This document shows, one piece after another, positions 26,303-34,439 of a stretch of 64,000 bases of DNA. Source of the stretch: Massilia eurypsychrophila. Lineage in GTDB: Bacteria; Pseudomonadota; Gammaproteobacteria; Burkholderiales; Burkholderiaceae_D. The position numbers and the translations under genes were made by a program. Position 1 is the first letter of the stretch; the number at the start of each line of letters is the position of its first letter. The DNA is taken from positions 224,840 through 288,839 of the forward strand of contig NZ_PDOC01000003.1 in assembly GCF_002760655.1 (NCBI RefSeq). Direction: 5' to 3'. Under the pieces are notes generated by a model, which was given only the letters and a program-made list of their open reading frames with translations, searched no databases and was not told the origin of the DNA.

Positions 26303-26327
26303 ATGCAAAATGCATGAAAATTCATGC
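26303..26327. promoter_or_regulatory. Candidate operator upstream of iorA: overlapping palindromes
   Basis: Two overlapping inverted repeats, ATGCA-AAA-TGCAT (26303-26315) and GCATGAA-AA-TTCATGC (26312-26327), lie 39 bases upstream of the GTG start. On the minus strand a TTGACT (26361-26356) could serve as -35 with a weak TCAAAT -10 (26338-26333). The palindromes would fall just after the transcription start, a repressor position. Seen directly; the bound protein is unknown, with the MarR regulators as prime candidates. Confidence 0.55.
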
Positions 26328-26379
26328 AATCTATTTGACGCCTAAACTAAATCTGAGTCAAGTGTATTTTGTCGATACT

Positions 26380-26414
26380 GAGGGCGGACGCCGATTTGGC
26401 TGGCGTCCGCCCTC
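26380..26414 (-). terminator. Strong hairpin after porin 2
   Basis: GAGGGCGGACGCC (26380-26392) and GGCGTCCGCCCTC (26402-26414) form a perfect 13-bp stem with a 9-base loop, 19 bases past the porin stop. No U-run follows on the minus strand, but the stem is strong enough to bound the transcript. Confidence 0.6.
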
Positions 26415-26433
26415 GAAGGTTAGACAGCGTTCA

Positions 26434-27450
26434 TCAGAAGAAGTGGCGCACGCCGATCGCCACAGCGCGCGGATCTGCGCCGGCCAGTGCCACCATCGGC
26501 GCGCCGCCCGCGCCGGTCACGCCGTAGCGCGCCTTCGCTTCGTTGCGCACCGTCGAAATACCGCCGTACACGGTGGTGCGCTTCGACAGGAAGTAGTCGT
26601 AGCGGATGCTGGCGGTGCGCGCATCGGCGTCGTTGGTGACCTTGTTCTGCAGGCCGCCGATGTCGAGCAGCAGGGCGCCGCCGCCCATCGGGATGGTTGC
26701 GCTCAGGTCGAAGTAGTCGTTGCGCGTGATGTTGGCGTCGTCGCGCCGCACCTGGTACACCAGGGCTGTCTTGACCACGGTGAAGTCGTAGGAGGCGCCC
26801 AGCGCGGTCCATTTGTCGGCATTCGTGTCGGTGGTGGTGCGGTTCATGTGGGACATGTTGACCGACAGTTTGCCGCTGTCGTACTGGCCCGACACGACGC
26901 GCACGTTGCCGACCTTGCCGGCGCCTGGCGCCGAATTCTCACCCAGCGCGTACATGGCCTTGAACACGAAGCCTTTGATGTTCGGCGTTGCGTACTGCAG
27001 CGCGTTGTTGGCCCGTGCCGACGGCGGCTCGAGGAAGTAATTGGCGGCGTTACCCCAGCCCATGCCGCCACCGAGCGTGTACAGCAGGTTGGTCATGAAG
27101 AAGGGCGTGTACTGGCGGCCGACGGTGACGGTGCCGAAGTTACCGGTCAGGCCGACGAATGCCTGGCGGCCGAACAGCAGGCCGCCTTGCGCGGCGGTGC
27201 CGTCGTCGACGTTGATGCCGGTTTCAAGCGAAAAGATCGCCTTCACGCCCCCGCCGAGGTCCTCCACGCCGCGAAAGCCGATGCGCGACGGAGTTGCGCC
27301 GCCATTTTGCACGCGCGTCACCGTGGCCTGGCCATTGCGGCCCGACTCAAGGTAGGCGTCGAGCGCGCCGTAGATCGTAACGCTGCTTTGGGCCTGCGCC
27401 GCACCTGCAGCTGCGCCAAGCACTGCGAGGGTGATGACTATCTTCTTCAT
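26434..27450 (-). CDS. Betaproteobacterial trimeric porin 2
   Basis: A 338-aa outer-membrane porin with signal peptide (MKKIVITLAVLGAAAGAAQAQ), the family start SSVTIYGALDAYLESG, RIGFRGVEDLGGGVKAIFSLE and FGRQAFVGLTGNFGTVTVGRQ, and the C-terminal Phe (GVRHFF). It lies between the ior-Rieske operon and two dehydrogenase genes on the same strand. Porins embedded in aromatic catabolic clusters often serve substrate entry; specificity cannot be read from the sequence. Confidence 0.93.
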   Translation of the reverse strand: MKKIVITLAVLGAAAGAAQAQSSVTIYGALDAYLESGRNGQATVTRVQNGGATPSRIGFRGVEDLGGGVKAIFSLETGINVDDGTAAQGGLLFGRQAFVGLTGNFGTVTVGRQYTPFFMTNLLYTLGGGMGWGNAANYFLEPPSARANNALQYATPNIKGFVFKAMYALGENSAPGAGKVGNVRVVSGQYDSGKLSVNMSHMNRTTTDTNADKWTALGASYDFTVVKTALVYQVRRDDANITRNDYFDLSATIPMGGGALLLDIGGLQNKVTNDADARTASIRYDYFLSKRTTVYGGISTVRNEAKARYGVTGAGGAPMVALAGADPRAVAIGVRHFF

Positions 27451-27526
27451 GTGTCTTCCAGTTCATGGTGGATTGAAAAAACGGGGAAGTCCCCTTAGCA
27501 ACCGGTGCGTCGCTATCGTTGTCTCC

Positions 27527-27545
27527 CGCCGGCATGGGGCCGGCG
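27527..27545 (-). terminator. Hairpin after the 3-hydroxyacyl-CoA dehydrogenase gene
   Basis: CGCCGGC (27527-27533) and GCCGGCG (27539-27545) with a 5-base loop, six bases past the stop of the minus-strand gene. GC-rich with no U-run; weak evidence for termination. Confidence 0.4.
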
Positions 27546-27550
27546 AGATC

Positions 27551-28558
27551 TTATTCTTTGGGGCGAAGCGCCGCGCCGGGCGCGCGCAGCAGGTCCAGGT
27601 GCCGCAGCATGCCGAGCGAGCGTCCCAGCACGTCGCGCCGGTAAGCGTCGGGATCAACACCGGTGTAGTCGTAGAATCCCTTGCCGGTCTTCAGGCCGAT
27701 GCGGCCTTCCTCCATGTACTGCTCGACGATGGCCGGCGGCGCGAAACGGGTCGGGTCGATCGCCTGCGCCAGGTAGCGGCTGGCGTAATACAGGATGTCG
27801 TTGCCGCCGAAATCGATGAACTCGACCACGCCGATCGAGGCGAAGCGAAAACCGAAGCCGTAGCGCGTCGCCTTGTCGATTTCCTCGGCGGTGGCGATGC
27901 CCTGTTCGATCATGCGGGCAGCTTCGTTCATGATCAGCGCCTGCAGCCGCGGCACGATGAAGCCGGGTGCCGCGGCGCAGACCACCGGCACTTTGCCGGC
28001 ACGCTCGAGCATCGCCTTCATGGCGTCGACCACTTCGGCGCTGGTGCCGGGGTGGGGGCTGAGTTCAACCAGCGGCACGATGTAGGCGGGATTGAGCCAG
28101 TGCGCGTTGAGCAGCCGCTCCGGATGCGTGACGAATGCAGCCAGGTCGGTGACGAGAAAGGTGGAGGTGGTCGAAGCGACGATGGCGTCGGCGCGCACGT
28201 GCTCGCAAATAAAGGCGAACGCGTCACGCTTGCCATCGAGGACTTCCGGTACGCCTTCGAACACGACATCGGCGCCCTCGAGGGCCGCTGGTGCATCGGC
28301 CAGGCCGACGAAACGTACCCGCGCCATGATTGCAGGCAGTTCGCCGGCGTCGAACATGCCCAGATCGGCCAGCATGCGCAGGCTGGAGCCGATTTCGGCC
28401 AGGCTCTCGGTTTCAAGTTTGGCGGTCGCCTCAAGCGCGCGCGGCTTGATGTCGATCAGCGCTACCTCGTGTCCCGCGTAGGCAAAGGCGATGGCGATGC
28501 CGCGTCCCATGCGGCCGGCGCCGACCGCGGCGATATGCTGCAACGCTGGCGTGCTCAT
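27551..28558 (-). CDS. 3-hydroxyacyl-CoA dehydrogenase, NAD-binding
   Basis: A 335-aa dehydrogenase. The Rossmann motif is AAVGAGRMGRGIAIAFAYAG, and the domain signature HWLNPAYIVPLVELSP carries the catalytic His. The C-terminal dimerisation domain includes TRYGFGFRFASIGVVEFIDFGG and LKTGKGFYDY. This is the single-domain FadB-type family that oxidises 3-hydroxyacyl-CoA or similar hydroxyacids with NAD+. The ATG overlaps the upstream gene's stop by 4 bp. Together with that gene it forms a two-gene operon divergent from the 2-aminobenzoate-CoA ligase. Confidence 0.9.
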   Translation of the reverse strand: MSTPALQHIAAVGAGRMGRGIAIAFAYAGHEVALIDIKPRALEATAKLETESLAEIGSSLRMLADLGMFDAGELPAIMARVRFVGLADAPAALEGADVVFEGVPEVLDGKRDAFAFICEHVRADAIVASTTSTFLVTDLAAFVTHPERLLNAHWLNPAYIVPLVELSPHPGTSAEVVDAMKAMLERAGKVPVVCAAAPGFIVPRLQALIMNEAARMIEQGIATAEEIDKATRYGFGFRFASIGVVEFIDFGGNDILYYASRYLAQAIDPTRFAPPAIVEQYMEEGRIGLKTGKGFYDYTGVDPDAYRRDVLGRSLGMLRHLDLLRAPGAALRPKE

Positions 28559-29631
28559 TGAAAGCCGTTCTGCAGCAGGTCGTTCATGGCTGCCTTGCCC
28601 AACTGCCCGAGGCCGAGCGCGTCCAGCGTGCGCTCGCCGCGCGCCAGGTCTTCGCCGACGATGGCGCCGGCCATCGCCAGCAGGCCGCTTGCCACCGGCA
28701 CGTCGATGCCAACCCAGCGCGCCACCGACACGAGGAAAGCCAGTCCCATTGCCGTGTCTTCGCGCATGTAACGGTGCGTGTGCAGGTCGATATGCTCGCG
28801 CCAGTCGCCGCTGTCGACCAGCTTCTTGTGGGCGTCGCCGTACATCCACTGGTCGTTGTTATAGTGGTCGGCCAGCGGGAAGTGCGGAGCGCCGTAATCG
28901 AGCGCCTCGCGCACGGCCATGCGTTCGCCGTCGAGGCGGTCGGTGACGCTGCGTACCGCCGGCTGCGTGCCTTCGTTGTGGATGTCCCACTCGGGGAAGT
29001 GCTGCAGCGGGGCCGCGTTCATCATGATCAAAGGCGGGTGGATCACCGGGCCGGCATTCATCAGCGCGCCGGAAAGGATGTCGCCACAGCGTTCCACCGA
29101 AGGATATGCGCGGGCGATCACGGCATGGGCGTGATCGGCGCGGCTGGCCGGGAATACGCCGGTTGGCAGGCGCGTGGCGCGGATGGTGATGGCCACTTCG
29201 GCCGGCCCGTGCTTGCGCGCCAGGTAGGGAAGGGTGCCGGTTTCGGCGAACGTGACGGCGGCGTGGTTGCCGCTGTCCCAGACGATCTTCGCCATCAGGT
29301 AGCCGCCGAAGGTGCCGGGCGGGAGGAACACGACCTGGCCGTTGGCCAGGTGCGGCGCCATGCTGCGCGCGATGTCGGCCTGCGCCAGCGCCGGTGTCGG
29401 CAGCACGATCAGCTCGGCGCCGTCGAGGGCGGCGGCGATATCGCCGGTGGCCAGCGCGATTTTCACATCGCGTTCGCCGTCGGCATCCTTGATGCGGATG
29501 CCTCCTTGATCGAGCACCGCCTGAAGCGCCGCGGCGTCGCGCCGCCACAGCCGCACTTCATGTCCCTGTTCGGACAAATCGGCCGCCGCCGCATAGCATC
29601 CGTGCCCGCCACCCAGAATCGCAATCTTCAA
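28555..29631 (-). CDS. Octopine/nopaline dehydrogenase-family NAD(P)-dependent oxidoreductase
   Basis: A 358-aa protein starting at TTG 29631, chosen because GGGAG lies upstream and translation then begins with the Rossmann strand KIAILGGGHGCYAAAADLSEQG; an in-frame ATG at 29664 would add 11 residues. The C-terminal half has the opine-dehydrogenase signature: NAGPVIHPPLIMMNAAP and EALDYGAPHFPLADHY with its His. Opine dehydrogenases reductively join amino acids and 2-oxoacids; distant relatives oxidise or reduce small hydroxy- or imino-acids. The role here is unknown; an amino- or imino-acid intermediate of the nitrogenous substrate would fit. Confidence 0.8.
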   Translation of the reverse strand: MKIAILGGGHGCYAAAADLSEQGHEVRLWRRDAAALQAVLDQGGIRIKDADGERDVKIALATGDIAAALDGAELIVLPTPALAQADIARSMAPHLANGQVVFLPPGTFGGYLMAKIVWDSGNHAAVTFAETGTLPYLARKHGPAEVAITIRATRLPTGVFPASRADHAHAVIARAYPSVERCGDILSGALMNAGPVIHPPLIMMNAAPLQHFPEWDIHNEGTQPAVRSVTDRLDGERMAVREALDYGAPHFPLADHYNNDQWMYGDAHKKLVDSGDWREHIDLHTHRYMREDTAMGLAFLVSVARWVGIDVPVASGLLAMAGAIVGEDLARGERTLDALGLGQLGKAAMNDLLQNGFQ

Positions 29632-29651
29632 AGCAGTCTCCCAGTTACATG

Positions 29652-29666
29652 AAATGTCATACATTT
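29652..29666. promoter_or_regulatory. Inverted repeat AAATGT-CAT-ACATTT
   Basis: A perfect 6-bp inverted repeat just downstream of the proposed minus-strand promoter and overlapping the leader of the opine-dehydrogenase-like gene. A repressor site at this position would block its transcription. Seen directly; function inferred. Confidence 0.45.
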
Positions 29667-29672
29667 GTCACT

Positions 29673-29701
29673 AATTTAAGTCTAAACAATTTAACTGTCA
29701 A
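29673..29701 (-). promoter_or_regulatory. Sigma-70 promoter for the opine dehydrogenase/HAD operon, with operator
   Basis: On the minus strand TTGACA (29701-29696) is a perfect -35, and TAAATT (29678-29673) lies exactly 17 bases on. The palindrome TTTA-AGTC-TAAA (29675-29686) overlaps the -10, as expected of a repressor operator. Confidence 0.6.
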
Positions 29702-29760
29702 TAAATATATTGTGGTTGCGGAAGTGCTGGGCGACGCCGCATGGAAGGGCGCAAAAAGGC

Positions 29761-29789
29761 TTGATCTTTATATACTTTAGGCTTAAAGT
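29761..29789 (+). promoter_or_regulatory. Candidate promoter/operator of the 2-aminobenzoate-CoA ligase gene
   Basis: TTGATC (29761-29766) and TAAAGT (29784-29789) are 17 bases apart. An inverted repeat CTTTA-GGCT-TAAAG (29775-29788) covers the -10. Its TTTA-N4-TAAA pattern equals that of the divergent promoter at 29675-29686, suggesting one shared regulator. Confidence 0.5.
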
Positions 29790-29866
29790 AATAATGCCAA
29801 GGGGCTGAAGATGAGGCCTGACTGGGGCGCCTGGCGCCACGCAAAAACCGACTCACCGGAGACCGC

Positions 29867-31492
29867 ATGACCCCGACCGCCCATCTCGATACCTTCGCCA
29901 ACGACAATCTGCCGCCACGTTCGCTGTGGCCCGAACTGCGGTTCGATCTGGCCGAGCTGTCCTATCCGGACCGCCTCAACTGCGCCGTCGAACTGCTCGA
30001 CAAGATGGTCGCCGGCGGCCACGCGCAGTCGCCCGCCATTCACGGCGCCGACGCCAGCTGGACCTACCAGCAGCTGCTCGAAAAAGTGGACCGCATCGCC
30101 CATGTGCTCAAGGACGATCTCAAGCTCGTGCCGGGCAACCGCGTGCTGCTGCGCGGCGCGAACAACCCGATGATGGCAGCGTGCGTGCTGGCGGTGTGGA
30201 AGGCCGGCTGCATCGCGGTGCCGACCATGCCGCTGCTGCGCGCCAAGGAGCTGGCCACCATCATCGACTTGGCGAAGGTCGACGCGGTGCTGTGCGCCGA
30301 CGACCTGAAAGAAGAAATCGCAGGCGCGATGGCAAAGTCGCCGGTACCGGCCGGCGCGCTGTATTTCAATGCGGCCGGCGCCGATGCGCTGGAGGCGCTG
30401 ATGGCCGCCAAGCCGGCCAGTTTCGACGCCGTCGACACGTCGGCCGAAGACGTGTGCATCATCGGTTTCACCTCGGGCACCACCGGGCGGCCGAAGGGCA
30501 CGATGCATTTTCACCGCGATATCATGGTCATCTGCGACTGCTTCCCGCGCTCGATGCTGAAGGTACAGGCCAGCGACATCTTCATCGGCACGCCGCCGCT
30601 GGCGTTCACGTTCGGCCTGGGCGGCCTGCTGCTGTTCCCGCTGCGTTACGGCGCTTGCGCGGTGCTGCTCGAGAAGATGACGCCGGCCCTGCTGCTGGCG
30701 GCGATTGCCAGGTATCGCGCCACCATCTGCTTCACGGCGCCGACCTTCTACCGCCAGATGGCGCCGCTGGCGCACGAGCATGACCTGTCAAGCCTGACGC
30801 GCACCGTGTCGGCCGGCGAAGCGCTGCCGCTGGCCACGCGCATCAGCTGGCAGCAGGCCACGGGCCTGGCCATGATCGACGGAATCGGCGCCACCGAGAT
30901 GCTGCACATCTTTATTTCCGCGGCCGGCGACGATATTCGCCCGGGCGCCACCGGCAAGCCGATTCCCGGCTACCAGGCCTGCATCATCGACGAAAACGGC
31001 GAACAGGCCGGGCCCGGCGTGACGGGGCGGCTGGCGGTGAAGGGGCCAACCGGCTGCCGCTACCTGGCCGACCCGCGCCAGGCCGACTACGTGCACAATG
31101 GCTGGAACCTCACCGGCGACGCCTATCAGGTCGACGCCGACGGTTATTACTGGTATCAGGCGCGCACTGACGATATGATCATCTCGGCCGGCTACAACAT
31201 CGCCGGCCCCGAAGTGGAGGACGCGCTGCTGCTGCATCCGCTGGTGACCGAGTGCGGCGTGGTAGGGTGTCCGGATGAGGAACGTGGCCAAGTCGTGCTG
31301 GCGTATGTCGTGCTCAAGGCCGGAACCGAGGGCACGCCCGAACTGGCGAAGGAACTGCAGGACTTCGTCAAGCGCACCGTGGCGCCATACAAGTATCCGC
31401 GTAAGATCGAGTTTCGTAGCAGCCTGCCGCGCACGGGCACCGGCAAGCTTCAGCGTTTCGTGCTGCGGCAGGAAGCGACCGGACAGAATTAA
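29867..31492 (+). CDS. abmG: 2-aminobenzoate-CoA ligase (benzoate-CoA ligase family)
   Basis: A 541-aa ANL-superfamily ligase. The N-terminus (HLDTFANDNLPPRSLWPELRFDL, then YPDRLNCAVELLD) is the typical opening of 2-aminobenzoate-CoA ligases. Later motifs are GFTSGTTGRPKGTMHFHRD, DGIGATEMLHIF and RTDDMIISAGYNIAGPEVE, with the C-terminal lysine in RTGTGKLQRF. It makes anthraniloyl-CoA from anthranilate, ATP and CoA, feeding the monooxygenase/reductase encoded at 43878. It is divergent from the opine-dehydrogenase-like gene and followed by a LivK-like gene. Confidence 0.88.
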   Translation: MTPTAHLDTFANDNLPPRSLWPELRFDLAELSYPDRLNCAVELLDKMVAGGHAQSPAIHGADASWTYQQLLEKVDRIAHVLKDDLKLVPGNRVLLRGANNPMMAACVLAVWKAGCIAVPTMPLLRAKELATIIDLAKVDAVLCADDLKEEIAGAMAKSPVPAGALYFNAAGADALEALMAAKPASFDAVDTSAEDVCIIGFTSGTTGRPKGTMHFHRDIMVICDCFPRSMLKVQASDIFIGTPPLAFTFGLGGLLLFPLRYGACAVLLEKMTPALLLAAIARYRATICFTAPTFYRQMAPLAHEHDLSSLTRTVSAGEALPLATRISWQQATGLAMIDGIGATEMLHIFISAAGDDIRPGATGKPIPGYQACIIDENGEQAGPGVTGRLAVKGPTGCRYLADPRQADYVHNGWNLTGDAYQVDADGYYWYQARTDDMIISAGYNIAGPEVEDALLLHPLVTECGVVGCPDEERGQVVLAYVVLKAGTEGTPELAKELQDFVKRTVAPYKYPRKIEFRSSLPRTGTGKLQRFVLRQEATGQN

Positions 31493-31564
31493 GTGAAACA
31501 AGAAGGGCAGCGAAAAAGAAGGCCGCAATTGCGGCTCACATGATTGTTCAACCAGGAGTCGACA

Positions 31565-32731
31565 TTGAAATTATTACGCCTTTCCGCAGCAGTTCTCGCG
31601 ATGACCGCAGCTTGCGCGGCGCATGGCGCCGACAAAGTTAAAGTCGGCATGCTCACCACCTTGTCCGGTGCGGGCGCCGGCCTTGGCGTCGACATCCGCG
31701 ACGGCTTCTCGCTCGCGCTGACGCACCTGGACAACAAGTTCGGCACCTTGCCGGTCGAAGTGTTCACCAGCGACGACCAGCAAAGCCCGGACGTGGCCAA
31801 GCAGATGACCGAGCGGCTGCTAAAAAAGGAAAAGGTCGATTTCATGACCGGTATCGTGTTCTCGAACGTGATGCTGGCAGTGGGCCCTAGCGTGTTCGCC
31901 GCCAAGACGCACTTCATCAGCGCCAACGCGGGTCCGTCGCAATACGCCGGCGAACAGTGCAATCCGTATTTCTTCAACGTGGCCTGGCAGAACGATAACC
32001 TCGACGAGGCAGTCGGCAAGCAGGTCACCGCGCAAGGCTACAAGAACGTCGTGCTGATCGCGCCTAACTACCCGGGCGGCAAGGATGCACTGACCGGCTT
32101 CAAGCGCTACTACAAGGGCAAGGTCGCCGACGAGATCTACACCAAGCTCGGTCAGCTCGATTACGGCGTTGAACTGTCGCAGATCCGCGCTGCCAAGCCG
32201 GACGCGGTATTCATCTTCCTGCCGGGCGGTATGGGGATCAACTTCATCAAGCAGTTCGTCGACTCCGGCCTGTCCAAGAGTTCGCAGCTGTTCGGCCCTG
32301 GCTTCTCGGCCGACGAGGACATCATCAAGGCGGTTGGCGCGCCGATGCTGGGCATGTTCAATGCGTCGCAGTGGGGCCACGACATGGACAATGCGCAGAA
32401 CAAGCGCTTTGTCGCCGACTTCCAGAAGAAGTATGGCCGCCTGCCGTCGCTGTATGCGTCGCAGGGCTATGACGCGGCGATGCTGATGGATTCGGCTGTG
32501 CGCGGCGTCAAGGGCAAGATTGAGGACAAGGAAGCGCTCGGCAAGGCGCTGAAAGCGGCCAACTTCAAATCGGTGCGGGGCGCCTTCAAGTTCGGCCACA
32601 ACAACTATCCGGTGCAGGATTACTATGCGCGCGTGATCGGCACCGACAAGCAGGGCCGCGTCACCAACCGCACGCTCGGTCCGATCCTGACCAACCATGG
32701 CGACGCCTATTCGGCGTCGTGCAAGATGTAA
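31565..32731 (+). CDS. LivK-like ABC transporter substrate-binding protein 2
   Basis: A 388-aa periplasmic binding protein. TTG at 31565 is the likely start because AGGAG (31554-31558) lies six bases upstream and the chain then begins with a normal signal peptide (KLLRLSAAVLAMTAACAAHGA). The mature start is DKVKVGMLTTLSGAGAGLGVDI. It parallels the protein at 16821-17993 along its length. Placement right after the 2-aminobenzoate-CoA ligase suggests anthranilate or a related aromatic acid as ligand, delivered to the Liv-type permease at 40355-43721. A strong terminator follows. Confidence 0.9.
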   Translation: MKLLRLSAAVLAMTAACAAHGADKVKVGMLTTLSGAGAGLGVDIRDGFSLALTHLDNKFGTLPVEVFTSDDQQSPDVAKQMTERLLKKEKVDFMTGIVFSNVMLAVGPSVFAAKTHFISANAGPSQYAGEQCNPYFFNVAWQNDNLDEAVGKQVTAQGYKNVVLIAPNYPGGKDALTGFKRYYKGKVADEIYTKLGQLDYGVELSQIRAAKPDAVFIFLPGGMGINFIKQFVDSGLSKSSQLFGPGFSADEDIIKAVGAPMLGMFNASQWGHDMDNAQNKRFVADFQKKYGRLPSLYASQGYDAAMLMDSAVRGVKGKIEDKEALGKALKAANFKSVRGAFKFGHNNYPVQDYYARVIGTDKQGRVTNRTLGPILTNHGDAYSASCKM

Positions 32732-32750
32732 GAGCGGTAGTCGTATGATG

Positions 32751-32778
32751 AAAAAAGCCAGGAAATCCTGGCTTTTTT
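32751..32778 (+). terminator. Intrinsic terminator after LivK-like gene 2
   Basis: AAAAAAGCCAGG (32751-32762) and CCTGGCTTTTTT (32767-32778) form a stem with an AAAT loop, followed by more T. It starts 19 bases after the stop codon; a classical Rho-independent terminator. Confidence 0.88.
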
Positions 32779-32792
32779 TATGCGCTGCAATG

Positions 32793-33026
32793 CTGGGGTC
32801 AGGTCTGACATTCGGACAAAAAGCTGGGGTCAGGTCTGACATTCGGACAATTTGCGCCATTTTTCTTTGCTCAGCTCGCCATAAAAAAATGCCCATAAAC
32901 ACGATTGGCCGATGAGTCCGCCTGAAAGCGGCCATAAGTGTCCGAATGTCAGACCTGACCCCAGCTTTTTGTCCGAATGTCAGACCTGACCCCAGCTTTT
33001 TGTCCGAATGTCAGACCTGAACCCAG
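32793..33026. repeat. Array of five 25-27-bp repeats, two direct and three inverted
   Basis: Two plus-oriented copies (starting 32793 and 32824; core CTGGGGTCAGGTCTGACATT) and three copies in inverse orientation (32940-32964, 32971-32995, 33002-33026). Units are separated by short AAAAAG/CTTTTT linkers and bracket an 89-bp unrelated, AT-richer centre (32851-32939) with no gene. The last copy has one base change. The whole 305-bp gap between the LivK and SDR genes consists of the terminator, these repeats and the centre. Copies could pair into a long cruciform or hairpin. No transposase is present. Confidence 0.85.
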
Positions 33027-33036
33027 CGTTGCCGCT

Positions 33037-33858
33037 TTACTCCGGATCGTGTTGCTCGAACCAGGTCCTCGGCGATATGCCGCGGTCCGGTCCCAGCACC
33101 GAAAAACCGCCATCGACAGGGATGTCGACGCCGGTGATCCACGATGCGGCGCCCGACACCAGGAACGCCACCGCGTTGCCGACTTCGCTGCCCTGGCCGA
33201 CCCTCCCGAGCGGGTGGAACGGCGCGGCGACGGCATCGGCGCGCTCGCGCGAACCGTGGCTAAGCTGCTCGATCGACGGCGACCAGGTCCACGCTGGCGA
33301 CACTGCCACCACGCGGATGCCGCGCGGCGCCAGCGTGACCGCAAGGTTCTTCGTCAGCTGCAGCAGCGCCGCCTTGGAGGCGGGGTAGAGCGCACGCCCG
33401 GCCGCACCGAATTTGCCGCCGGTGCTGCCAAGGTTGATGATGACGGCGCCTCGCTCCATGTGCGCCACCGCCTTTTGCGCGAAGATCGCAGCCGACACAA
33501 GGTTCACGCCGAGCGTACGGTGCCAGGCTTCGCGCGTCGAGTCGAGGCCCGCGTCGGTGTAGATGCAGGCATTGTTGACCAAAATGTCGAGCCGGCCGAA
33601 GCGCGCCAAAGTGGCCGCGATGCAGCGGTCGATGTCGTCGTCGTTCTCGATGTCGGCTTCGCAGTACATCGCCTGCGCGCCTGGCCGCTCCAATAGCTCG
33701 GCAACGACGGCCGCGCCCGAACTGCGCCCGAGAATGACCACGTGCGCGCCGCACGCCGACAGCACCCGTGCGATGTCGAGCCCCAGGCCCTGGGTGCTGC
33801 CGGTGACGATCGCCACCTTGCCGGCGATCGACGTGTCGGGAGTGTATGCGGTGCTCAT
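33037..33858 (-). CDS. SDR-family oxidoreductase
   Basis: A 273-aa short-chain dehydrogenase starting at the ATG at 33858, which overlaps the stop of the isochorismatase gene (ATGA). The cofactor motif is TGSTQGLG, the structural motif is NNACIY, and the active site has Ser in NLGSTGG and YPASK. It ends the second Rieske operon. In such operons an SDR usually rearomatises a cis-dihydrodiol or oxidises a hydroxy intermediate; which one is not readable here. Its stop is only 10 bases from the repeat array. Confidence 0.88.
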   Translation of the reverse strand: MSTAYTPDTSIAGKVAIVTGSTQGLGLDIARVLSACGAHVVILGRSSGAAVVAELLERPGAQAMYCEADIENDDDIDRCIAATLARFGRLDILVNNACIYTDAGLDSTREAWHRTLGVNLVSAAIFAQKAVAHMERGAVIINLGSTGGKFGAAGRALYPASKAALLQLTKNLAVTLAPRGIRVVAVSPAWTWSPSIEQLSHGSRERADAVAAPFHPLGRVGQGSEVGNAVAFLVSGAASWITGVDIPVDGGFSVLGPDRGISPRTWFEQHDPE

Positions 33859-34439
33859 GCCGGCCACACTGATTCGACGTCGCACACCCGCGCGATCAGG
33901 CGCATGCTCTCGAGCGCGGCGGCGTGGGCTGCCGGCACGCCGGCGGTGCAGGCGTCCGCGGCAACCGTCACTTCGTACCCCATGTCGACCGCGTGCCGCA
34001 CCGTGCTCTCGACAACCGAGTGGGTGGCGACGCCGGCGACGACCAGGCGCCGCGCACCCACCGCGCGCAGCACCGTCTCCAACGACGATTCGTAAAAACC
34101 GTTGATGCGCTTGTGGGTGACGACGAATTCGCGTGCATCGCCGTCCAGCGGCGCCAGGCTGTCGTAGAAACCGGCGCCCCAGCTGCCTTCGGCCACCGCG
34201 CCGATGGCGGCGACGTTGCGGAAGATCGGCGCATTAGCCAGCAGGTCCGCGTAGTCGGGTCGGAACGCAACGCGCACGTGCACGATTGGCAGCCCATGCT
34301 CGCGCGCCTGTTTGAGCAACTGCTCCGCCGCCGCGATCACGCCGGCGCGAAGCGGGCTGTCGGCGGCGATGCCGACCCGGATCTTGCCGTCCGGGTGCAG
34401 CACGTCGTTCTGGTAATGCAGCGCGATGACGGCGTCCAT
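33855..34439 (-). CDS. Isochorismatase-family hydrolase
   Basis: A 194-aa cysteine-hydrolase fold protein. The start MDAVIALHYQNDVLHPDG contains the first catalytic Asp region, KRINGFYESSLE the Lys region, and VVAGVATHSVVESTVRHAVDMGY the nucleophile region. In this last block the position normally held by the catalytic Cys (V.T..CV..T) reads THSVVEST, with Ser where Cys is usual, so activity may be altered. Relatives hydrolyse amides such as maleamate, N-carbamoyl compounds and nicotinamide. The ATG overlaps the beta-subunit stop by one base. Confidence 0.82.
   Translation of the reverse strand: MDAVIALHYQNDVLHPDGKIRVGIAADSPLRAGVIAAAEQLLKQAREHGLPIVHVRVAFRPDYADLLANAPIFRNVAAIGAVAEGSWGAGFYDSLAPLDGDAREFVVTHKRINGFYESSLETVLRAVGARRLVVAGVATHSVVESTVRHAVDMGYEVTVAADACTAGVPAAHAAALESMRLIARVCDVESVWPA

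Noticed and set aside
32793-33026. Possible CRISPR array
   Set aside because: Units occur in both orientations, spacers are only 6 bases of A or T, and there are no cas genes; it is an intergenic repeat element.
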